A DNA stretch of 47,537 bases from a virus, in the IMG/VR virus record IMGVR_UViG_3300028548_005370, positions 1 to 47,537 of that record; one strand, written 5' to 3'. Of the stretch, positions 22,376 through 33,440 are shown one piece after another; the stretch's first letter is position 1; each line of letters begins with the position of its first letter. Below the pieces are notes generated by a model. That model saw only the letters and a list, made by a program, of their open reading frames with translations, did not search any database and had not been told where the DNA came from. The position numbers and the translations under genes were made by a program.

Positions 22376-23434
22376 TTATGCGTGGTTTAATATATCATTT
22401 ATATTTAGTTGAATCAAAGTATGACCCCCAGAGTCATAACCATGCTGGATCGTTATATTTCCAGATATAACAACCGTGTTTGGTGAAACGTCATTGTTAA
22501 TGGTTATATTTAACCCGTTGTAAGTAACAACAGACGCGATGGTATCATCTGACAAGGTGGAATCTTGCCCGGTTACCTGTGTAAATCTAGCTGATGTAAA
22601 AGCTTGATCAGCAGATATGTCAGCGGTATGTGTACATGGGAAGCTAAACTCCCCATCAAGAGTCGTAGCGCCTAAAGCCTTAGAGTAGAAGAAAAAAGCG
22701 TTGTTGATGCTAGCCGCAGGTAGCACCCACGACTGCGATGTACCTGTTTCTATTATCTGTAGCTTAGTTTGTTGTAATGGGTTTTGTGTTAAAGTTGTAA
22801 TTACTGGTGACAAACCAATTGTGCTGGTAAACGTACCAACCACGTGTTCTGTGAGTATTACTTTGTAATCACAAGCTAGGGTTGATCCTGGAAAACCCAC
22901 CGTCGAACTATACCTACCGTCCAATCCAATTGTTATAATAGACTCTTTTAAAATATCAACAGTTGACGAGTTTGGAAGCAACCTGGGATTTTGAGTTATC
23001 TGCATTTTAAACTTAGCGCCAGGGTCTCCACTTATAGATATAAGTCTAGATTCACCACCGGGTTTTATATCTGCTCCACTCATATTTAGGTTGTATATCT
23101 TATCCCCAACAACCTTTTTGTTAGACACAGCTGTGCTGAAAAACTCTATGATATCCGCGGTTGGCATTAATAGCTGGTGGAGGTACTTTACTGTAAAACT
23201 GTAAGATCCATCAAGGTTTTTTAAAACAGTAGAGCTATAATTGTTTGGGTTACTTGTTTTAGTAAAGTTAATGCTTGGGATGTTCTTGAAAGTATAATCA
23301 ACTTGTGGGGTGAAAGTTCTACCACTAATCAACGTAGAGACTGTACCTGGAACACCACTTAAACTTGCGCTTGAAGTGGTTGGTTGGCTATCAGTTACGT
23401 TAGTTAGTGTTGTGTTTATAGTTACGTTTGCCAT
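22376..23434 (-). CDS. Beta-rich structural protein following the tail hub, unknown
   Basis: A 352-residue protein rich in Ser, Thr, Asn and Val. MANVTINTTLTNVTDSQPTT leads into multiple short strands with repeated TFTSTIGLSPVITTL-like stretches, and the end is GGHTLIQLNINDILNHA. A segment SYSFTVKYLHQLLMPTADII (~74-93) is more helical. It starts one base after the 3333-residue tail hub ends, so the two are probably made together. The position suggests a tail accessory, fibre or plug protein. No catalytic motif is seen. Confidence 0.5.
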   Translation of the reverse strand: MANVTINTTLTNVTDSQPTTSSASLSGVPGTVSTLISGRTFTPQVDYTFKNIPSINFTKTSNPNNYSSTVLKNLDGSYSFTVKYLHQLLMPTADIIEFFSTAVSNKKVVGDKIYNLNMSGADIKPGGESRLISISGDPGAKFKMQITQNPRLLPNSSTVDILKESIITIGLDGRYSSTVGFPGSTLACDYKVILTEHVVGTFTSTIGLSPVITTLTQNPLQQTKLQIIETGTSQSWVLPAASINNAFFFYSKALGATTLDGEFSFPCTHTADISADQAFTSARFTQVTGQDSTLSDDTIASVVTYNGLNITINNDVSPNTVVISGNITIQHGYDSGGHTLIQLNINDILNHA

Positions 23435-23435
23435 A

Positions 23436-26400
23436 TTATTGATCTATTGATAAGGTTGGTTTTCCAGAAACACTAACGTGCGATAACACATCCGTGTTTG
23501 GAAATAAACTACCAGAATTATAATCTATTATTAATTTTATTTCAACTACATTGCTGTGATAACCAGGTCCAGTTGCTCCAGATCCCAAATCCGTCAGCGA
23601 CCCAACTGTAACCTCAGCGATACTGCTTTCAACATAAAAGTTGCTCGCCGTCACCGCGTAATTAACATTGTTTACTTTCTGAGAGTGTATGTAAAAGTAC
23701 CTTGCAATTGTGCTTGGGTTTGTGCCTACTATTAAATCTGTTTTCACCTGAGTTGTTAATTGTGATCTATCTGTAGCAGAAGTGTTAACGGTGTATGTAG
23801 TGTTATCTATCTTGGGCGTTAGATTAATACATTTTATGTTTTTAACAGTACCACTGGTGCCAGCGTTTTTCCAGAAGTGTATGCCCTCTCCTGTTTTTCC
23901 AAACCCAGCTCCACTGTAAGCGTTGGGCTCATATTTGTTATCGTCATAAACAAAGGTGGTGAATATTTTACCGTTAGCATTAGTGTTTCTGGTTGATTCA
24001 TCCAACACTTCCACCATGTTTTTTATGCTGAAACCACATTTACCTCCCGCTGTGCCATCATCTGTAAAATCCTCTACATCAGCTTCTATATAGTACTTAT
24101 TACCGTTTACTAGACTGCCCACTACTCCTATAACATAATACGAGTACCAATCATTGGCAACTACATCGTGTTCCACCCAAGATATTTCGTTAGGGCTTTC
24201 TACTGTTATAGCGGAAGCCGGAGTTAAGTCAGCAAGAGTTGTAAACTCTACGCCTAAAGCATACGAGTATGTTTCACTCAAGTCGGGTGCTAGAAGATAG
24301 AATTGACCCGCACTCCATGCACCGCTACCAGCTCCTACTGCGTCTACAATAGGTGTTGAACTAGGTGTTAAGGCGCGTAGGTCTAAAGTCTTGTAGTTAG
24401 GGTGTGTACTCGTACCAATTAAAGATGTAATGCCTAAACCTTGAGACGTAAAGTCTTTTGTATCTATATTGTCAGCAGTTTTTGATATACCAGTTATACT
24501 GTTAAACCATTTGTTTTCTTTGTCTAAAAAGTTAATAACCTCAGCCGACTCTAGATCTGTTTTTATTAAGCTAGCATACCAACCTTGTCTAATCATTCGG
24601 TCACCACTTGATTTGTAGACTCTAGAGGTGCTGCCTTCGTAATTAAGTGTATCAAAGTTTTTCACCTCATCTACCATGTCATTGAACACGAGTTTGACAG
24701 AGCTTTCGTAAGAATTACCGTAGAAAGTGTTTCTACGAGCATTAACGTGGTGCTTCCAAATATCGCCGTTTTTAAAAGTATAGTACTGACTGTTTAAAGA
24801 AACGCCTGATTCTGGTAAGAATGACTTGAAACTAGTCCATCCATTAACTTTTTCAGAAAAACTAACGGTGGTACTATCTAATGTTAAGTTATAACAATCC
24901 CTACTTTCATCGTAACTACCAACCATCGTGTTAGAGATAGGTAGATTGGATTTAAAGTAACTAATCATGTCTTTATCCGAGATAGTTGTTAAACCATCGT
25001 TAGACAGTCTTAAAACAGCTCCTCTATCTCTATCTGTAAAGTAAACTCTATATCCAAAAGCGGCGAATGATTCTGGGTTTCTAGATATACCATACTCACC
25101 AACAAATGGTATTGCTTGGCCTAGAACTTTACTGCTCGACGTGACTTGTGAAGTGCCATCAGCGTTAAACAAAGCATCCTTGTTAGCTAACACTTTTAGT
25201 ATTTTATTTTCACAAAGAGCAACTATGTTAGTATTTCTAGTAAAAAGCTTTTGTATACTACCGTATTCTGGGTTTAGATCTTTAGTTATACTATCCGCTT
25301 GTATAAACTGGTTTAATTGATTAATAGAGCTTGTTGAGTTGTATATACCTGAGAATATCATACCACCACCTTTCTTCTCTTCCCTGTAAGTTTCTTCTAG
25401 TGTTGTTGAAACTCTAGGACCCTTGTCCATGGTAACAGCGTTGTAGTCATCTCTTATTCTATTAGACTCGACTCCATTTCCAAAAGCAAAACAGTTGTGC
25501 CACTTTAATCTATCTGGTTGTAGAAAAATATTAATATCAGTAGAGTAGATATCTGAAACGTTCTGCTCTTCGTTTAGTATATAATCCTTAAAGTATTTTA
25601 TTCTACCTAGCGCGTCTATCTTAGATATTCTTATTTTTATTCCAGCAGGTAAATCTTGGCCAGCATCATAAACATCATCGCTATACGCTTTCCAAGCTGA
25701 TCTATTTATCCTTATTTGATTAGGCGCGTTGCACCAAGCAAATTGCTTACCAGTAGATATCGTGGCTGTCGGAATACTTTGATCTCTAGCGATAGTCTTT
25801 AGGGAGATTTCTTCTAGTATTATTTCTTTATTGTTAACCGCACCTGGTAGTTCAATGTGGATTTTAACTTTGTTAAGTCCAGCTGCTTGAGATTGACTCG
25901 CCACCGTGGCACTGCTATCGTGCGTAAACTCAAAGAAATTTTTCCCTTGTAATAAAACCGGGGTAAGAACAGGTCTGTAAACACCACCACTAGCATCTAA
26001 TGATCCATCATCATTATAACCAGCCACATAACCCTTCGTTTCAGAAGCGTAAGTACCCAGGTTAGTGTTGTTATCAACCGACTGCACGTCAATAAGCACT
26101 TGATATGTTTGCCCATGTACCAATGTGATTAAATCGGAGCTCATGAATGGGTAATCGCTAGCTGTAGTATCCCTAACAAGCTTTATGGTACTAGCTGTTA
26201 AATCATGTGTAAGGGTAAAACCAGTACTAGTATTCAAACCAAAGCCCACAACGCTGTTAGCTCCATCACCATCGGTAAAGTCGCCATTGTTAACTTCTTC
26301 GCCACCTAGAACCAAGGCGTATGGTAAGGCTGGTTGCCCACCGGGTTGATATATAGTATCAACATCAGCAGCTGTGATATAGTTACCACCAGCACCGTAA

Positions 26401-29400
26401 TCATTAACGGAAGCGGTATTAAGCGCCTCAACAACCATTTCATTTTCAAGTACCATGCCCACTGAAGGCGTTTCGTAATACAAGTTTAAATCTGCTCTCT
26501 CTTTCGGTTCTATTTCAAAAACAGCTGGATTAAAGCTAGTATAAGTAGATTCACTAGGCCTTTTTTCTAAAATCTGTATTTGCGAGTGTGTGCCCGCGGT
26601 ACCTTCTTTAAACGGAACAATCGCCTCATGTAAACCATCGCTATTGTATCCGAACCCAGACACTATAGTTGAAGTTGGACTCCATACTATTGCTTTATCT
26701 AGTTGCAAATCTATTCTATAACCAAAGTTATGACCACCTTTACTTAAGTACTTGCCGTCAAGCTCGCCATACCTATCGCCATTCCAATGTTGAGCGTCAA
26801 ACGTTTTTACTCTGTTGGAATTCATAACTTTTTTAATAGTGTAGATAGTGTTACTGGGATCGTCTTGCCATCTAAACGCCGTGCCACTTATAGTAAGTTG
26901 CTGTAGTAACCTGTAGTTGTCAAACCATTGTGATGATAATTCATCCTCAGCGCCATCACTCCATGTGTTTGTATCAGTATTAGAGCCAGCGGTCGCGACG
27001 CCAGTTAAATCGATAGTAGCATCGTCACCAAGATCTACTTCTCCTATACCCTGAAATATAAAGCTGCAATAGTCATTACCAGCTATAAAACCTTGTCCAA
27101 CATTAGAATTAGTATCCGTGACAGATTGACCCTGATGGCCTAAAAAACTGGAGGACCAGTTCCAAATAAACGCGCTTAATATTGAAAACCTTTGTGGCAT
27201 TGTTGAAGTGGTATACGCTGTCGTACCATCAGTTGACAACCAATCCGCTTCGTGAACCGCTCCCGCCCAGGTAGTTATGTATGGGTTGTCAGCATTACCA
27301 ATCGCGACAGAATTAGAGGTTGCAGCTCCATGATCAACTGTATCGTCATTTGATGCTGGGAATCTAGTAACTCCAACACCGTTGTAGTTCCCCGAAGTAT
27401 TAGTTGAGCTCCACTTACCAACCGACCATGAGAAGTTAGTTCTATCTCTTAACCAAACATCTGTGTCTAATCCCCTATCGTCTCGATCATTTTTAGTGGA
27501 GTCACTTTCGTAAGCATGTGCCCAAAAAGTGTCTTGAGCATTAACTATGTTGTGACCTGTATCTTCTAGCCTTTGTTTTGACCCAACAAACCTGTCAAAA
27601 TTAGTGTCTTTAACTATTTTAATAAAGAATTTACCCTCAAAAGTGTTGTCGTTTTCATTTGTCTCTTCCCTGTAGTACTCTAAAAATAGTTTTCTACTGG
27701 CTTTATACTCATCACCAATAAAACTAGCATCAAAACCTAAGGGCTTGACTAAAGTAAACTCATAAAAATCTTCTTCACCTTCAAATTCAGCAATTCCATC
27801 ATCATCCTCACCCTCGTTGTTAGCTCTAGCTATGTGCAATATCTCATAGTAGTTAGAGAAAAGACTAGGCCTACCACCTATCTCTTGACCTATTCTAACA
27901 TATCTACCGGTTTGGTCGTCAATAACAGCTTCTTTAAAAGCTTTGTTAGAGTCAGAGTGTACTATTGAACCTTTTATTCTAAACGTAAGTTTATCTCTTT
28001 GTGGGTAACCAGCAGCTGTACCGCCATAACTAGATAGAGAAGCAAACTCTAAACCCTTGCCATCCAAGTTAAATATTCTACCACCCACTGCTTCCCTAGT
28101 AACTTTAATAAAGCTTGGTGCGTTTGCTTTTCTAGCTAAAACTTTATATTTAATCGTTTTGGATGGAATTACAGCCGCGTCACTGTTATGTTGTTTTTTT
28201 AATATTATGTAATCTTCTTCTTTGACTTTGTTATAATCACTAGAAGGGAAAGACAACCAAACGTGGCTACTCTCTTCTGCTTGCCAAAACCTATCTAAAG
28301 ATATATTGTAATAACTTGTAGCTGAATCCTTCACGTAATACTTATAATGCGTAACCCAATCTGGAGGGAAGTTTTCTAGAGCTGCTGTTATGGTGTTTGC
28401 AGTTGCTGATTGTTTATGAGGAACGCTAAGCAAGGCATTGTCGTTTGAAAACACCGGAGATTGTCTACCAAAAGCATCTAAATAAGAAACTCCAACTTGA
28501 TAGTCTCTAATAGATTTAATTGATCTACTAACCTGGTTAGATGCCGTTATAAAACTAGATGACAAAGTTGTTGAGATAACAGGCTCATCTGAAGGTGTTA
28601 TGTCATACTGCTGGGTATAGTTACCGAAAATTAACCTGTTCGCACTGACCTCTTGGGCTCTAGCTTTTCTAGGGATATTATCGTAAGGTCTTAGTATCTG
28701 CTTGCTTTCAACCAACCCATGAAACTTTTCCTTGTTAACCTCGTATTTATTAAAGTTCTCAACCTCAGAACCGCTTATAGTCGTTAAAGTATAGATATTA
28801 TTGCTATTAGACTCTTTATATAATATGTCTATTGCTACAACGCCACTAGGTGTGGTATCAAAATTACTAAGTATAACTCGTCTAGCGGTGTTTTCCATAG
28901 CTAAATTATACCCTTCAATCGCGTCATATTTGTATTCGTTATCTGGTAGAAAAGCAACCTCTGTAAAAGCTGAAATAGCAGAGTATTCTCCATCCTCATA
29001 CTTCCATCTATAAGCAAATCTAGGGAAAACTCGTTGAAATATAGGGTCTTCTCCCACTAATTCGCATTCCCAATTTCTATGCTGCGCTATTGGTAGTTGC
29101 GCTAGGTTGGAATCAATTGTATCAATCTCAACTTTAAACATTTTTCTTTGATCGTTAGAACCATGATTACCCCAATCGAAATGATTTACCGTCACTGGGT
29201 GTATTTTAATATCATCAATTCTACCTTCAAAACCAGGCCCAAAAGCCAGATCAAATTGGTTAACAGTTCCTTTTTGTTGCCAACACACTTCATGTGTCCC
29301 AACCTCTAAGTCCAACTCAATGTGAGAATCCATAGCTGAATCCCAAGTGGTGTAGTAATTACTGTGGTTGAACAGCCTGATATGACAACCCTTAGCTCCA

Positions 29401-32400
29401 ACCGCATCATCATAATCACCAGTACCACCGTCTTGGTCGACATAGTTAGTCTCTGCAATTCTGTACCTCATGTTGTAATACTCACCATGAACCAACTCAA
29501 ATACGCTGGCACCATTTTGAAAAGTACCACCATCTGATCTCGCCCCCGTGCTGCTTCTAGGATAAGATATAACCTGAGAGCAGTTACCTAAGGTAACTAT
29601 ACAACCCCCAGGACTACCACCCCAAGAAACTCTGTTTACATTGTTATTCGTCAGCACTCTTAAAAAAGCTACACCAGCACTTTCAACAAAACGAGTAGCT
29701 GTAGCATCGTCCATGGTAACAAGGTTTACGCCAGGGGCTTTAATAGTACCACCATTAGCTCCCCATGCATTGTTTATTGTTTTATCCCAAGTTATTGTCT
29801 GTGAAATGTCTGTATAATTTGCTACGTCCCCACTACCTGATGCTGCGAGCACTCTAGTAAGACACGCTGACTGGTAGGCATCTTTTGTTTCCAGCCTTAC
29901 ATACAAACCGGCCTCTCCCGTTACTTGCTGCTTGTATCGCATTTTGACCTGGTACTGACCTAAATCCTCAAAAAACATTTTTGGATGATCTTTAGCGGTA
30001 GCATAAACCTGTGGCCAACCATTTCCAGTGCCAGGTGATGGGTTGAGGTATTCTATTGTACCACTACCAGCAGTGCTGTGAATCCATCCATTAGAGTTAT
30101 TATAATTTAGAATCCAGTTCCCAGTTGTAGGGTGTAGTGATTTGCTGAAATCCTCTACTCTTGTAAAGTCGCCAGGAGAGTATTGAAATGGGAAAGTAGC
30201 GTCGCTTGGGGTCTCAGCGTGGTAGTCAAATATGTTTAAACTAGTAGTCCAATCAGCGCTGTTACCACTATTTGAGTTAAGCGTATCAGCCCCAACCTCC
30301 AGAGCCACATAAGTATCATTATTATCAAAATCAGAATCATCAACCATGTCGGATATGGTTTCTACCACGTCACTCCAGGACCGCGGCATGAATACAGCGT
30401 TATTAGCAGCATTAACATTATAGTCAGCACCACTATTATTAGCCCAACGCTTGCCCTTATTAGATCCGTTGACGATTTCTTCTATAAGTTTTACAGTTAC
30501 ATTTATATCATCGCCATTAGGGGCTTTTGACGTGTTTGTCATTTTTATTAAGTCTCCTACTTCATAATCTGGTTTTGGAGAAAAAACTATAGGTTGTATA
30601 TGTACAGGGTTAGATATCTTGTGTGCGCATTGTATAGATAATACTTCAACTTCTACATTGTCTCTCTTGTAAAACGAAATTTCTCCAGATTGTTCTGCCC
30701 CAAAGTGCTTTGTTAAAGTATAAGTCTGGCCTTCCACTAAATTCTGGGCTGTGTGGTATAAGGACGACCCGAGTTTTTTGTTTGTTACAGCGGTACGATC
30801 GGAAATGCCAAAAGGGGATCTATTAGGTTCCGCATTTCCTAGAGAAAGCATCTTGTATCTAACTACCACATAATAATTTGTGTTATTAACAATCCCTCCA
30901 ACAACTGTATGTAGATATTGAAAACCACAATCAGTTCCATAAGTATCAGCTTCCTTTGGTACCTCTAACGGTAACAAGTTACCGTTTGTATTGTAGACGT
31001 GATTAGTTGTATCACTACTCGAGCTTCTATCTCCAGGGGTTACGTATGGAACAGAAATTAACTTACCATCAACAACTTCCCAACCGCCACCAAAGTCGTT
31101 TGAAAAATTATTTTTCTTGTCCGTAAAGTTAGCTACTAAAGGCTGTTCTTCCATAAACTCACTACCATCGTCTAAAAGCATTACACCATCGGCATCAGTA
31201 TTTTTGTCATGATTTGTTCCTGGTGGTTTAACCCTGACTTCTCCATTAGAATCTTTGTATGTCCAAAATGAGTGGTTATTATTCCATTCCCAATAACCAA
31301 TAACTATTCTATCACCCTTTTTCCATTGTGTTCCAGCGTCTGCACCCCAATTACCCGCGGAAGCGGTCTTGCCTATCCAGATTCGACCTGCTATAAGATC
31401 AAGAGCATATACGCCACTGCTAAACCCCTTAGCGTTACCAGTGCTATCAACGCGCCAGACGTGGAAGCTATAATTATTGTTAAGTCCCGCCCAGCTTCTC
31501 CAAGCCCTTACATAGTAATCGTCGGCATTCGTAAACTCGTTGCTTGTTATCGGATTGTTTTTGTTGCCCCTAAGAACGCTAAACGGGTTTAATGGATCTT
31601 CAAAAACCGCTTGGTGCACTTGACTTCCATTGTTAGCCGTACCAATGCTGTTCCAATACTCAAACCCCCCAACATCTACCTGGGTATAAGGTAGATTTGA
31701 GTTTGCCATTTCATAATCTTTGTTTTTTTGAGGAACTACATCTTTTTGGCAGTATAAATGAATATAGTTTTGATACATCACTTCGTCTCCACTACCATCA
31801 GCAAAACCATGCATTACTGTGCCATTGTAAGTTGTGTTTAATGGCGTGAAACAACTTGTTTTAATAACAGATCCTACGGGTTTAACGGTGTTTATAACCT
31901 GCATCCCAGGAGCGCTTAGTGGATATCTTTTTATTAACGTTATGTCCTCCTCTTTAATACTTTTAGTATATTGACCAGAGTTATTTTTAATTTTTGTTGT
32001 TCTATTAAAATCAAAAGCTACTTCTTTAACCGAAACATTGTCAAAAGTCAATCCTACATTAACACCAGCATTGACTTCGTTTTGTAAGTAAAAGCGACTA
32101 GGAGTACCCCCATAGTCAGGTTTTGAATGAAAATCGTCGCCATCCACACCCACGGTAAAAGTCCACTTGTGAGTACCTACGCTAGTAGCCCATTTCTCAG
32201 ATCTTGCTTTTGTCCAACCACCCTTATCATCAAAAACTACTGGACCTATAGCGCCAGAGGAAAATGTACCACCTAAATCAACACTAATTTCATAAGTTTT
32301 ACCTCGCTTTATAGGTACGTTATTTTGTTTGATTTTTTGGTATATTGGTAATAAATCCTTGGTGGCCATGACCCCTGAGTTTATCTCTAAGTAATTTCCA

Positions 32401-33437
32401 TTAAATGCCCAAGAAGTAGGTACTACGCTAATACTAAAGTTCCCGTTTATTAGAAGCTCATCACCTAAAAATGAGGTTGAGCCAAAGTTAGAAACCCCAT
32501 ATGACCCAGCTTTACATTTATCTATATTTATTTTTTTAGGTTCGTTAACACCATCTGTCCAAAGTAACATTCCGTCTAACACATTGATACCAGTGATAGT
32601 GTCCACTGTGCCAAAATTTAAGAACCTACCAACCTGCCTAACTATAACATTATCTATTTCAAAGTGATCATTAGTGGAGGTTGAAAGAATAGAACTTTGG
32701 TACAACCAAAGCTTGGTGCTTCTAGAGGCAACATCACCTTGTGTCCATCTAACTGTTCTTGTTCCACTATTTTCTGAGTCTAACCTAATATTTTTATTCA
32801 CACCGTGGTTTGCTAGCAAGAAGTCGGCAGAAAATACTCCAGAGTTTCCAGTTACGGTTATATCATACTGTATTTCGTATTCAGAGCCCTCGATTAGGTT
32901 GATTTCATCTATAAACAACCTCAAGTAACCAGCTTTACCTTTAACAGCTATAGCTTTCCCACCAACCACATTCCAACTAGAACCCTCTACGTTATTTGCA
33001 CTAGGTGTTCCACTGCTCCAGCCATTACCAGGATAATCAATGTTGTTAATATCACTGGATGCCAGGTTGACATCAGCGTTATCAAAGGTTTGCACGTAAG
33101 TGTCTGTCATGCCAAAGTCTACTAACACGGGAGATACTAGCCTAGATTTTAAATCATACTCAACAATGGCATCTACTTCGCTACCATTTATAAACCAATA
33201 AATCTTTTCATTCCTAGTGTCAGTTACAGATCCAACAACCCTAGCATCCGCTATCACTTCTGTCAAGTTAGATTGCGCTGTGTTACCCCAAGTGTTTTGC
33301 AACGTACCTACATCATCACCAGCCGACGTAGAGACCTCAACATTTAAAGCATCTCTATATTCATTTTTAGGTATAAGTCTTTCATCAAGATCTTTATTCA
33401 TCTTACCCCCTAAGAAAGTGTTTTTAATTTCTGGCAT
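23436..33437 (-). CDS. Giant tail hub / stabilisation (muzzle-like) protein with many jelly-roll modules
   Basis: A 3333-residue protein. The N-terminus KNTFLGGKMNKDLDERLIPK, continuing into a (Y)RDALNVEV motif, is the signature of podovirus tail stabilisation or muzzle proteins, including those of crAss-like phages. Propeller-like stretches frame the molecule: KIYWFINGSEVDAIVEYDL near residue 95 and YRVYFTDRDRGAVLRLSNDG near 2800. Inserted are at least five segments of the form L-x2-G-x2-Y-x-(I/V) strands ending in a D-(N/D)-(V/I)-x-(V/I)-(K/R) motif, near 261, 466, 1407, 2544 and 3200, which resemble carbohydrate-binding jelly rolls. Typical muzzle proteins are far shorter, so the inserts account for most of the length. 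It probably closes the tail and binds surface glycans; binding is inference. Confidence 0.75.
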   Translation of the reverse strand: MPEIKNTFLGGKMNKDLDERLIPKNEYRDALNVEVSTSAGDDVGTLQNTWGNTAQSNLTEVIADARVVGSVTDTRNEKIYWFINGSEVDAIVEYDLKSRLVSPVLVDFGMTDTYVQTFDNADVNLASSDINNIDYPGNGWSSGTPSANNVEGSSWNVVGGKAIAVKGKAGYLRLFIDEINLIEGSEYEIQYDITVTGNSGVFSADFLLANHGVNKNIRLDSENSGTRTVRWTQGDVASRSTKLWLYQSSILSTSTNDHFEIDNVIVRQVGRFLNFGTVDTITGINVLDGMLLWTDGVNEPKKINIDKCKAGSYGVSNFGSTSFLGDELLINGNFSISVVPTSWAFNGNYLEINSGVMATKDLLPIYQKIKQNNVPIKRGKTYEISVDLGGTFSSGAIGPVVFDDKGGWTKARSEKWATSVGTHKWTFTVGVDGDDFHSKPDYGGTPSRFYLQNEVNAGVNVGLTFDNVSVKEVAFDFNRTTKIKNNSGQYTKSIKEEDITLIKRYPLSAPGMQVINTVKPVGSVIKTSCFTPLNTTYNGTVMHGFADGSGDEVMYQNYIHLYCQKDVVPQKNKDYEMANSNLPYTQVDVGGFEYWNSIGTANNGSQVHQAVFEDPLNPFSVLRGNKNNPITSNEFTNADDYYVRAWRSWAGLNNNYSFHVWRVDSTGNAKGFSSGVYALDLIAGRIWIGKTASAGNWGADAGTQWKKGDRIVIGYWEWNNNHSFWTYKDSNGEVRVKPPGTNHDKNTDADGVMLLDDGSEFMEEQPLVANFTDKKNNFSNDFGGGWEVVDGKLISVPYVTPGDRSSSSDTTNHVYNTNGNLLPLEVPKEADTYGTDCGFQYLHTVVGGIVNNTNYYVVVRYKMLSLGNAEPNRSPFGISDRTAVTNKKLGSSLYHTAQNLVEGQTYTLTKHFGAEQSGEISFYKRDNVEVEVLSIQCAHKISNPVHIQPIVFSPKPDYEVGDLIKMTNTSKAPNGDDINVTVKLIEEIVNGSNKGKRWANNSGADYNVNAANNAVFMPRSWSDVVETISDMVDDSDFDNNDTYVALEVGADTLNSNSGNSADWTTSLNIFDYHAETPSDATFPFQYSPGDFTRVEDFSKSLHPTTGNWILNYNNSNGWIHSTAGSGTIEYLNPSPGTGNGWPQVYATAKDHPKMFFEDLGQYQVKMRYKQQVTGEAGLYVRLETKDAYQSACLTRVLAASGSGDVANYTDISQTITWDKTINNAWGANGGTIKAPGVNLVTMDDATATRFVESAGVAFLRVLTNNNVNRVSWGGSPGGCIVTLGNCSQVISYPRSSTGARSDGGTFQNGASVFELVHGEYYNMRYRIAETNYVDQDGGTGDYDDAVGAKGCHIRLFNHSNYYTTWDSAMDSHIELDLEVGTHEVCWQQKGTVNQFDLAFGPGFEGRIDDIKIHPVTVNHFDWGNHGSNDQRKMFKVEIDTIDSNLAQLPIAQHRNWECELVGEDPIFQRVFPRFAYRWKYEDGEYSAISAFTEVAFLPDNEYKYDAIEGYNLAMENTARRVILSNFDTTPSGVVAIDILYKESNSNNIYTLTTISGSEVENFNKYEVNKEKFHGLVESKQILRPYDNIPRKARAQEVSANRLIFGNYTQQYDITPSDEPVISTTLSSSFITASNQVSRSIKSIRDYQVGVSYLDAFGRQSPVFSNDNALLSVPHKQSATANTITAALENFPPDWVTHYKYYVKDSATSYYNISLDRFWQAEESSHVWLSFPSSDYNKVKEEDYIILKKQHNSDAAVIPSKTIKYKVLARKANAPSFIKVTREAVGGRIFNLDGKGLEFASLSSYGGTAAGYPQRDKLTFRIKGSIVHSDSNKAFKEAVIDDQTGRYVRIGQEIGGRPSLFSNYYEILHIARANNEGEDDDGIAEFEGEEDFYEFTLVKPLGFDASFIGDEYKASRKLFLEYYREETNENDNTFEGKFFIKIVKDTNFDRFVGSKQRLEDTGHNIVNAQDTFWAHAYESDSTKNDRDDRGLDTDVWLRDRTNFSWSVGKWSSTNTSGNYNGVGVTRFPASNDDTVDHGAATSNSVAIGNADNPYITTWAGAVHEADWLSTDGTTAYTTSTMPQRFSILSAFIWNWSSSFLGHQGQSVTDTNSNVGQGFIAGNDYCSFIFQGIGEVDLGDDATIDLTGVATAGSNTDTNTWSDGAEDELSSQWFDNYRLLQQLTISGTAFRWQDDPSNTIYTIKKVMNSNRVKTFDAQHWNGDRYGELDGKYLSKGGHNFGYRIDLQLDKAIVWSPTSTIVSGFGYNSDGLHEAIVPFKEGTAGTHSQIQILEKRPSESTYTSFNPAVFEIEPKERADLNLYYETPSVGMVLENEMVVEALNTASVNDYGAGGNYITAADVDTIYQPGGQPALPYALVLGGEEVNNGDFTDGDGANSVVGFGLNTSTGFTLTHDLTASTIKLVRDTTASDYPFMSSDLITLVHGQTYQVLIDVQSVDNNTNLGTYASETKGYVAGYNDDGSLDASGGVYRPVLTPVLLQGKNFFEFTHDSSATVASQSQAAGLNKVKIHIELPGAVNNKEIILEEISLKTIARDQSIPTATISTGKQFAWCNAPNQIRINRSAWKAYSDDVYDAGQDLPAGIKIRISKIDALGRIKYFKDYILNEEQNVSDIYSTDINIFLQPDRLKWHNCFAFGNGVESNRIRDDYNAVTMDKGPRVSTTLEETYREEKKGGGMIFSGIYNSTSSINQLNQFIQADSITKDLNPEYGSIQKLFTRNTNIVALCENKILKVLANKDALFNADGTSQVTSSSKVLGQAIPFVGEYGISRNPESFAAFGYRVYFTDRDRGAVLRLSNDGLTTISDKDMISYFKSNLPISNTMVGSYDESRDCYNLTLDSTTVSFSEKVNGWTSFKSFLPESGVSLNSQYYTFKNGDIWKHHVNARRNTFYGNSYESSVKLVFNDMVDEVKNFDTLNYEGSTSRVYKSSGDRMIRQGWYASLIKTDLESAEVINFLDKENKWFNSITGISKTADNIDTKDFTSQGLGITSLIGTSTHPNYKTLDLRALTPSSTPIVDAVGAGSGAWSAGQFYLLAPDLSETYSYALGVEFTTLADLTPASAITVESPNEISWVEHDVVANDWYSYYVIGVVGSLVNGNKYYIEADVEDFTDDGTAGGKCGFSIKNMVEVLDESTRNTNANGKIFTTFVYDDNKYEPNAYSGAGFGKTGEGIHFWKNAGTSGTVKNIKCINLTPKIDNTTYTVNTSATDRSQLTTQVKTDLIVGTNPSTIARYFYIHSQKVNNVNYAVTASNFYVESSIAEVTVGSLTDLGSGATGPGYHSNVVEIKLIIDYNSGSLFPNTDVLSHVSVSGKPTLSIDQ

Positions 33438-33440
33438 TTT

